The position numbers and the translations under genes were made by a program. 64,000 nucleotides of DNA, taken from positions 48,267,883 through 48,331,882 of the forward strand of contig OZ023214.1 of the NCBI GenBank assembly GCA_963995525.1, given 5' to 3'. The notes below the pieces were generated by a model. The model ran no database searches, was not told where the DNA came from, and saw only the letters and a list, made by a program, of their open reading frames with translations. The stretch comes from Escarpia spicata (Eukaryota; Annelida; Polychaeta; Sabellida; Siboglinidae). Below are positions 47,301-57,900 of this stretch, one piece after another; positions within the stretch are counted from its first letter, which is position 1; every line of letters starts with the position of its first letter.

Positions 47301-50300
47301 TGCAAGGAGTATAGTAAACAAAAGAAATGAACTAAACATGATGGTAGAAGATACTGACTCTCATATAATAGGTATAACCGAATCCTGGACCACCACCGAT
47401 ATATCAGATGCTGAATTGGGACTGACAGGATATGTAATGTTTAGAAAAGATAGAATAGGAAGAAAGGGAAGTGGAGTTATTTTATATATTAAAGAATCTA
47501 TTCACGCTTATGAAATAAAATTAGAAAGAAAAGCAGATTGCGAAGAAACTGTTTGGTGTAACATAGTTACAGGAAACTCAACGTTAACAGTTGGGTTAGT
47601 TTATCGAAGTCCAAACATAAGCATAGAAGAGAATGAAAAATACAAAACGCTATAAGGGAAGTAAGCAAACGGGACTGTATTATTATTATGGGGGATTTTA
47701 ACCACGGGCATATACAATGGAAATCTCTACAGAGTATGGGGAGTGAGGACCACAAGTTTTTAGTTTTAGTTCAAGATACATTCCTTTCTCAACATGTGCT
47801 AGAACTAACCAGGGGTGAGAATGTGTTAGACATAGTTTTGTCCTCACAGAATGAATTAGTTGACAATGTCAAGATATGTGAGCCACTGGGGAGTAGCGAT
47901 CACAACCAGATACATTTTACCATCAAAGTAAAATCAGAAAGGAATAGTAAAAAGCAGTATAGGAGAAATTTCCACAAAGGAAGGTATAAGGACATGAGGA
48001 AATATTTAGCAAAGATAGACTGGAATAAGACACTGAAAAATAAGACGGCAACAGAATGCTGGAATATATTAAAGAGTGAAATTAAGTGCAAGGAACATGG
48101 TCCAAAAAGAAAAATTAAGTATAAACAAATGATGTGGAAGTCATATAGATGTACTGGAAATGATGAAGACTACAACAGTTATAAAGAAGCACTTAACCAA
48201 GCTACAGCTGAAATTAGAAATTCAAAGAGAAGCTATGAACAACAATTAGCTAGTAATATAAAACATGACAGCAAGAGTTTTTATGCGTATGTTCGAAGCA
48301 AACAGAAAGTTCAAGATAAGGTCGGTCCTCTAGAAGATAGTGCTGGAAATATAATATCAGAGGGATTCTTAATGGCAGAAGACCTGAATGAGTACTTTAG
48401 TTCAGTGTTTACCAGGGAAGATATTAGTTCACTGCCAGTACCAGAGGCTAAGTTCAAGGGGGGCAGATTCAGACTATTTAGGACAATTAATTGTAACCCC
48501 GGAAATGGTAGCTAAGAAAATAAGGGCTATGAAGGATAATAAATCACCTGGAGTGGACGGGATTCCGCCCAAACTACTATTGGAAATTGTAGAACAAATT
48601 AGCATACCGCTTGCAACAGTTTTCAACTTGTCATTAGAAGAGGGAGTGGTTCCTTTAGAATGGAAAGAAGCAAACATTATACCGTTATTCAAAAAAGGTT
48701 CGAGAAACAAGTCAGAGAACTATAGACCATTGAGTTGAACATCAGTGATTTGTAAATTATTAGAAAGACTAATTAAAGATCACATGGTGGATTTTCTTGT
48801 TAAACAAAACTTGATAAACCCATCTCAACATGGTTTTTTTAAAGCGAGGTCATGCTTAACAAATATGTTATGTTTTTTGGAAGACATCACTAAGTGGGTA
48901 GATGAGGGATCACCAGTAGATATCGTCTACTTAGATTTTCAAAAAGCTTTCGACAAAGTACCACATCAAAGATTACTGCTTAAACTAAAGGCCCATGGCA
49001 TAGGAAATGGTATAATAAACTGGATAGAACAATGGCTGATTGACAGAAGACAATGTGTAGTAGTTGATGGGGAGGCTTCAAACTGGAAATCGGTATTGAG
49101 TGGGGTACGACAGGGATCAGTATTAGGACCTATATTATTCTTAATATATCTTCTTTGGATGATGAAATAACAAGCAAGGTGTTGACATTTTTGGATGATA
49201 CAAAAGTGTTTAGAAGGATTAAGAGTGATGGAGATAGACAGCATTTACAAGATGATCTTGACAGGTTGATCAAATGGTCTGAAAAGTGGCAAATGCTGTT
49301 CAATTTTGGGAAATGTAAATGCCTCCACACAGGACATGGGAATGAAGAGGTAGAATACACAATGGGGGGTACTGTACTAAATACTACTGTAAAAGAAAAG
49401 GACTTAGGCTTAACCATTAGTGCTGATATGAAGGTTTCAGAGCAGTGCGGAATTGTAGCTTCAAAGGGAAATCAAATCCTTGGATTAATTAGGCGAAACA
49501 TAACGTATAAGGAAAAAGAGCTAATAATACCGCTGTACAAAACAATAGTTAGGCCTCATTTAGAATATTGTATTCAAGCGTGGAGGCCATGTCGCAGGAA
49601 GGACATAGATATGCTAGAAAGAGTGCAGAGGAGAGCAACTAAAATGATACCAAAACTGAGGGATCTTAGTTACGAAATACGCCTAAAAAATGCGGTTTAA
49701 CAACACTAGAGACCAGGAGATTGAGAGGAGATCAGATAGAAGTGTTTAAAATATTGAAGGGTTATGAAAATATTGATAGAAATATATTTTTCTCAGTTAA
49801 GAAAGATAGAAGGATTAGAGGACATGAACTTACATTAGCAAAGGAGCAGAGTAGATTGGATATAAGAAAGTTTTCATTTTCACAAAGGACTGTAAATGAA
49901 TGGAACAGATTACCTGCTGATTGTGTGGGTGCTAGTAGCGTGAATGTTTAAAAATAAAATCGACACATACCTCAGACGGGGAGGATACACATAGATAAAA
50001 GGGTCGGACTCTCGATAAGCCAAAGGGCTTCTTTGTCCACCTGCCACCTAGAGTTAATTCTCTGGGTGGCAATCTTGTTAAATCTTGTTAAAGATGGTAG
50101 ATTCATGAAGTGTTTAAATAAATACCAGAGCTTGTATCACCGGTGGTTTCTGCATGAAAACGAGGCAGGCCACAGGCGATTTGTCGTAGCAGTGGTGAAT
50201 TCTTTGTATATGCAAAACTAACAGAATATTTCTCTTTAACTGATGTGATATGACTACCAAGACTCTGCCCACCACGTTATTAGGTTCCGATATCAACTAT

Positions 50301-51901
50301 AGCATCAATGTGCATTACTAGTTTCATTCCTTAGACTTAGGTGGAGCCACTTGACTTTTTGTATGAACCATGCAAAGTGCAAACAGCCACCCACCAATAC
50401 ATCAACCTATATATATATATAAGCTGGGACATTACACACTAGTAACTCTTTCTTACCAGACACATTGAACCAGTCTGTGGGTTTGTTGCCGTGGGTTGGA
50501 TGTGACGTTTCTCGCACTCTGTACTCAAACACCACCAGGTTGGAGATCACATGACCGTCACATGCCACTTCAAGTGTCACCAAGCCCGCGACATGAGCTG
50601 GTCAACAGAACAGATTTCATACGTCCATGAAACAAACATCCAGCATCGTAGTTAATGAATTTCAATTGTGATCTCGTCAGCACAAAAAAAACACATACTT
50701 ATTACTTCTCTACATGAGAATTTAATTATCTAAATATGAAGATGAAGAAATACTAATTAGATTTAATTACTGATAACATAGCGTTATTTCATAGAGTGCT
50801 GAAGCAAATCACAGCATCACACGTGTACAAGATATACGCAGTTTTAATAGCTGTTTACACAAAGAGAAAGATGACAGCAGCCAGTTGACACAACTAGGAA
50901 CAACTATAAAAAATATGCATAATATTTCGAAGAATTTATGAAGGGTAATAGACCTACCCATTACGTGACCTTCCATCAAGCCATCAAAAATGGTTGCAAA
51001 GCACATACATTTTGTCAAAATTCTGACCCTAAAGTGTTTTTTATAACAAAAACGTAAGGCAAAGTTTTTTTAATGACAACTGTATACGGTAATGCTTGAG
51101 ATATCATGTCACAAATCATGTAATTCACATATAGAACCATTATCAACATTGTTGGCAAAGTTTGATGGTGGTCACGTGAATAATTGTGACAAAAGTATAA
51201 CATGAGATGTAGTGGATCCATCAATTCTATGTTGGGTAAAGGGGAAAAAGTTGTGGATCTTTCTGTGGGTCGTAGAGGAACCCCAACAAATCTGATGCCC
51301 ATAAAAAAGCATCTAAGAGGAATAGCTTAACATACTCTGCTACAGGAGGGTGTAAATGTGAGACACCCACCTGGAGTGAAGCATCGTAACACGCCACTCT
51401 GTACGAGGGTGGCCAGAATAGGGACACTGTCCAGCAGCACCGTGTAGGTGGATGCAGAGTTTGACCATGGTCCAGTCACAAGCACCTTTGTGCCACCCTG
51501 TAGAACATGAAACACCCAGAATGTTAGTTTTCTATATTGAAGAGATACTTATGCCACGTAAAAATACGTCGCTGAATGTAGGCAGAAATTTGAAATAGTT
51601 TTAATGTTATTATTGCTGTTAACAAATTTGTGGTTAGAAAACAGGCATCTGATCAATGTAAGGGGCCAGATTTAAATGATGAAAATTTGGGGTTGGGTAA
51701 ATTTTAAGAAATACAACACTATTCCTCAGTACAAGATGGGAATCTGATTCAGTGCAAAAATTTGAGGATCCAGCAAATTCCAGTGTATAGGATTTTGGAA
51801 ATTCTGCCTATGTTTGAATCTGTAGATAGATATCTTTTGGCATAACTCAGCTTTATCTGGACAATATCTTTTCCCCATGCAATGCCAGGTAAATCAGCTA
51901 G

Positions 51902-51936
<35 letters not shown>

Positions 51937-54900
51937 ATGTGCATAATCATGTTTTCTTTGTGTTAACACAGCTTTATTTTCCACTAAATGATGTATTTTC
52001 CCTGTAATCATTCAGAAGAATATAATTGTATTCAAGGAGTTTGCAATAACTAATGGCAAAATTATATGACTGCTGTTCCATTTTCACTATACTGCTGCCC
52101 TACTTTCACACAAGTAATCGTGGGTAAACTACACGAGGAACTAAGGCAGATGCCTACCTCAGGATATGACCACTCTGGCGAGAAGTCAGAAATAACAAGC
52201 TTTGACTCGTTACTGTTCCTGTGCGTCGAGTCACCTTGGACACAGCGTGTGATGTGTCCCATAGACGCTGCACTGCTCGTGAGTGTCACACCCTGTTGTC
52301 GAGCCCCTGTCACCCCACTGTCTGTACCAACTCCCTGCTGCCTGTGGCTGTTAGTATCCCGCCCGGGGGTCGATTCCAAACCCCATTTGAGGTGCTCGTC
52401 GAAGTCGGGAAAGTTGATGATGTCGAAGCTGTCGAGACTGAAGTGTGAACCGCTGTAGTCGTTCAAGTCGATGTCGCTGTGTGGCAGTGGGGGACAGTTG
52501 ACAATGTCAGGGGACATGGCGTTGTTGTCCTTCGAGGGTCCGGAAGTAGTCGGGACATCGGGTTCGGTCTTAGCCACGGGTGTGTCTCCGGTTGGCTCAT
52601 CCATCAAAGCATCCTCAATGATTTCTATGCGTTCTTCATCGCCACCTGACCAAGTGTCCACCTGCTGGCTTGGCGTCGAACTAAAGACAGGTTTGTCCGA
52701 AGGTTCGTGCTTTACACTCGAGTTAGTTCCAGCTTTCATGTTCTGTATGGTATTAGCCAGCACGGTGCTGCTTGTTTTAGCGTCTTGAACAGACAAATTT
52801 GGGTCAGACATCTGTTGTGACCCCACGGTCATCGCACCCTGAAGAACGGGGGTGATGAGGGATGTGGGGGGAGTGGGCGGGGGTGGCATGCGGGATGAGT
52901 CAGCCACAGGGGGCTTCATCAGAGGGACAGTCGGCTGACTGTTCAAGATGATCACGTTATTTGTCCCGGAAAGCTGCGACAGATTGACAAACATCGGGGC
53001 GTGGGAGATCGCCCCCGATTGACCGTCCAGCTGCCTGGCCGCATTCAGTAAGACGCCAGACGTGTGGTCGTGTCCAGTCTGACTGCCCGTAGCGGTCTGA
53101 CCCCCTTGTATCATCGACACCAGGTGCTTGTGAACCCACTGCGATGTCTTCCTGCCAGGGGTGACATCTGGTGTGAGTTTCGGTGAGATTATGCGACGGC
53201 CCATGTGCGAGCAGTTCGGAGCGTTGGCACAGGTGCAGTCGTGGTGCGTGCGACCAGTCGACTTCTTCTGCGAGATCATCAGTTTGTTCACTATCGACCG
53301 AATCGTTTCCTCTATCTGAAACACGGTTAAAACACTTTTTCACAGGATTCTTTATACAAATGAAATCTACCCAAATGTACCTGATTTAAACAAATTAATA
53401 AAGATCGCTTTCATCTAAATTTGCTCCACAATATGGATAGATGACCACTAGAGATGGTTTTATTGGTCATTACAAACTAAAAGCAATCTACCATTGTAGA
53501 CGTGTGCACAACTGAAATTTTTCCACTGTGGCAGACAACAAAGTCATCATCATGTATCATGGGGAAAACAAAAGAAAACACTATCAAGTTGAACATATTT
53601 TAACACACACTGATGGTAATACAGTGCTTATAACGAACTACTTTGTGGGTAGCTAACGAGTTCGTTATATCCGTGAATTCATTATATGCGTGTACACATT
53701 TACCCGCTAGGTGGCAGTGTTGTATGTGACAGCTTATAAACTATTCGCCAGGTGTCTATCAAAGGCAAAGATATTTTGTTGTGTAACATTTATTTAGATG
53801 ACACATAAAACAGTAACAAACGTTACTATTAAGTGTAGTTATAGTATAAGATCGCAGACCACCCTCTGTGAAAAAGTAACGAAATACAGTATGATGTAAA
53901 CACATAGGCGAGCATGTCGCATCCAAGCACACCAAAACATGATCTGTGCCGTGGCAGGATGGAGCCATGCCCGTGGTAACTACTACTTCTTGTACAACAC
54001 ACACAGAATTATACCACTTAATCTGCTTTGAAGAATTCCTCCATTGTCGTTTGTTTGCTGTTGGCTAGGGCACCAGACAACAGGAAATCCTCAAGCCAGT
54101 TGCAGTGCACTGCAGCGTCGTCTGACTGCGTAGCCCTGTTACGAATGATTTCCCTCATTGACCTAATTACATTGTCACTGGCGCTCTGCGCGGCTACAGC
54201 ATGGCTTCCAGGTCACGGGCAGGAAGTATTTGCGAACAACCGGGCGATTTTCATTTGGACAGAAATTCATGATAAGGCAAAATTTGTTCGGAAAAAGGTG
54301 TTTGTAATAACCGTGAATTCATTATACCCCTGTTCGTAATGTGCGTCAAAGATTATAATGGAAAAGATAGAGAAAAAATCCGTACGTAAAAAATGGTTTC
54401 ATTATATCCGTCAATTTGTTATATCCATGTTCGTAATATGCGTGTTGCACTGTAATGGATATCAGAACCTGACAGTATGGTGGCTGTTGGCTATGGCACT
54501 AGTAGCTGTTTTGAGTGCTAAAACATTTTACGTCCTGCGTCATGTACTGACAGTGGTGGATGGTGGTTTGAACCAACACAAAACATTTTACTTGCTCTGG
54601 ACTTATGGCACCACCGCATACTGTAGGTGATTATTCCTAAACTCACCAGTTGTTCTGTGACGTTGCTTGGGTCTGACTGCTGCATACTGGCAACTGCAAA
54701 ACAACACACACTAACATTACATAACTGCAAGAATGCCAGCTTAGTGGCTTTTTCTGTTGTAGAAAAATCCTTAAAAGTTACTATTACCTGTACCCACTTA
54801 GAGTGACTGGCAACGATACAACAGTAGGGGAGGTGGAGAAAAGCTAAAATTAATGGTAGACGACCGCTCATGTTATTTCGATACGCTGAGTATATTTAAC

Positions 54901-57900
54901 AAATAATCATCGCTGTCAGTTGCCTGGCTTGGAAGCAATGAACTTCTCACGTGAATAATGTCAGTAGCATTGCGATGATCAATTTCAAGTGTATATAATG
55001 CAACATCTACTTCAGAAAACAGTACTTAAAAAAATCTGAAGAGCTGGTTAACAATGTTTGTAAGCTTGCATGAATATGAATCATTTATAAAACTACCAGT
55101 GTTCTGATAAGCATCAGTTGGTTAGACATGACTAATTTCAAGGAACTTATATACTAAAAATGTGAGAAATGTTAAGAGGGCTTAAGAACTACAGGAGGAC
55201 TACAACTACTATTGTTATTACTAAAATAAGGCCATGAGGCCAACCTCACGAGCTGGACAACAGAGAAGAAACTAACCACTGGGTACTCACACATGGGCTG
55301 TAGCTGACCAATAAGTTCCTCTTGTGTCCACTCTTTCTCTGGACACAGGGACAGCGTTGGAACGCTCAACTTACTGTCCTCCGCAAGGGGCACATTCAGG
55401 TAGTGCACCAGCACAATCTCGGGGTTCTAGGAAGCAACAACGACCCATTTTTAGTTTATTTATGGATGCTCCAGATTTTACCAATATATTTTTATTCATT
55501 TAAAGAACTTGAATACAGAGTATCGAATTTGAGACTGACCAACCCTTTTGTCTTGATGCACCTTTGAGCTTGGTTTCCATGGATTTAGTTGCAATAGAAG
55601 TTACCTTACCGTAAGAGTTTCTATGTATAATACGCCCCCATGTATACTATAATGCACACCCCAATTTTCGCTATTAAATTCTGATAGAATTTCTGTATTA
55701 CATATACATCCCAACTTTGACATCAACCAAATGTAATAAATTCTATAATGTCAGTGGTGACGTTCTCTATACTTTGCCTAAGAAGCTACATATCACGGTG
55801 CACATATCTCTGGCTGACATCCGGTTCGAGAAATGTTGTACCATGTGTAATATGCACCCGGACTTTTAGGTAAAAAACTAAGGAAAAAACGCATATTATA
55901 CGCAGAAACTTATGATATTATTATTTACATGAGTGTTACCTGAAGGAGCCAGTAGCAACGTCGGTGGAAGGTCTGGAGGATGGCGGAGTGGACGTAACAG
56001 CCGTATATACACTCCACACCCTGCACCTTCAGCTTCATGTGGTCCTCTCTCGTTGTCTTCCCGTCACGACGCTTCTTCCAACAGAATCCGTCTCTACGGT
56101 AACGCACCTTCTTCCGACTGTACAGCACCATCGTGCCACTAGAGGGCCTGAGTACGCGAAACAAGACGATGCAAATATGCGGGTGTGTTCACTTAATCAC
56201 ATGACAGTATCATTTGTAAAGTTCATTACCGTGGTTACGTTTAGGTAACGTTTTCTTTACTGTATTTTTAAATTATGATTTTTAAGTAAGTTGTACATAG
56301 CATAGTATCCAGTCCTTGCGACTGCTCAATCAAACACCATCTCAACTTCTCTGGGAAACAATCAGCCACGCTGCTATTAATAGGCGGAAACTATGCCTAC
56401 ACAAACATCCACCACTATCAATAGCCAGGTAGTCATTCATACTGCTGAATGAACTAGAGCAATGTGGAGTGAACAAACTTGCCCAAGGTTCGACACAGCA
56501 GCACAGGATTCGAACCCAGGTTCTCTGGATTGCGAGTCTGATGCTCTCATCTAAGCAACTGTGCTCCACAAATACACAGTCATTTACCTGTATATTTGTT
56601 TCTGTTTTATTTTTACATTTTTTTTATATACCGTGGACTCTCAATGTAAGGAATATGTTGAGAATTGGCCACAATGAACCATACATTTTATGTTCCATGT
56701 ACCCCTGCATTGTATTGGGTACATAAAATGGTAAGGCAGAACATCATGTCGAATGTTAATAAAACATAAATAATCATCATGTTTTTTTCTTGACTTGGAT
56801 AATCATTAGAGTATTCTGATTACTTTCCTAATATATATTTGTGTGAGGGATACGATACCATGAGCATTGTAAATATCTCTCCTAACACTGGTGCATGTTT
56901 GAGACACAATCACACCTGTCCAAATGGAAAGTAAAAGGTGTTTTGCACAGCTGGTCCATGAGGTACTTACCAAACTTTGACATTTTCACTCTGCCATCTC
57001 TGGTGCTCGGAGAAGGCCAGCAATATCGCAGCAATTTCCTTAAAAAAATAAATGTAATTTCCTATATAGTGAAGAATCAGGGTATTAGGAATGCTCATAT
57101 GGTGAAGAATCTGTGTATTAGGACTGCTCAAAGTGCTTTACACTTTTATCCCTGGCAGATCTGTTCATTCAAACATCATCTCGACTTCTATGGGAAGCAT
57201 TAAGCCATGCTGCAATTATTGCATGAAATTATTCACCAATGTCTGTAGCCAGGTACTCATTCGTACAGCTCAGTAAACTGGAGCAGTGTGAAGGTAATGA
57301 ACATGCCCAAGATTCGAAACAGCAGCACAGGATTCAAATGTGGGGATTTTCCTGACTGAGTCTGATTCCCTAGCCACTGCTCGACATCGAATTGATGAAC
57401 ATCACATGATGTCTCACACAGACAAAGTCTCAACAGTTTCTCATTTATTATTTCATACTAAATGCTGTATTAAACGTGTTTGAATGCCATGCAAACAATT
57501 TCATTGACAGTGTGCATCTTCTGTCATACGAGTTTGATGTCACAAAATGATCTTCAGTTTGATCAAAATTGTCAGCACAGACATTTGGCAGAATCACCAT
57601 ATTTCCAGAGCAGGTTGTTCACTCTCCATAAGTTATTTCTGTATAGCACAAGAAGAGTCATCTGCCATTAATTTGAGCTTTTCTCCATCTCCATCAGTGT
57701 TGAATCATTGACAGTCACTGTGTGTGTAAGTAATAGTAAATTTTAAAGCTTTATATTTGAGGTTTGGTTTATTTTTCAGTGTTCGTAATTATATCAACAA
57801 TACCTTTTTTAGATTTCAGTGCAAATTAATTGAGGATGTATATGATTGCCTTTTCCTCCCAGGCAATGCCGGGTAACTCATCTAGTGAGTCAATTAGAGG

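Noticed and set aside
52066..52788. Long + strand frames opposite CAMTA exon 7
   Set aside because: Shadows of the long CAMTA coding exon; no domain similarity.
54028..54339. 103-codon + strand frame in the pogo element
   Set aside because: The - strand carries the recognisable transposase end; the + frame has no motif.
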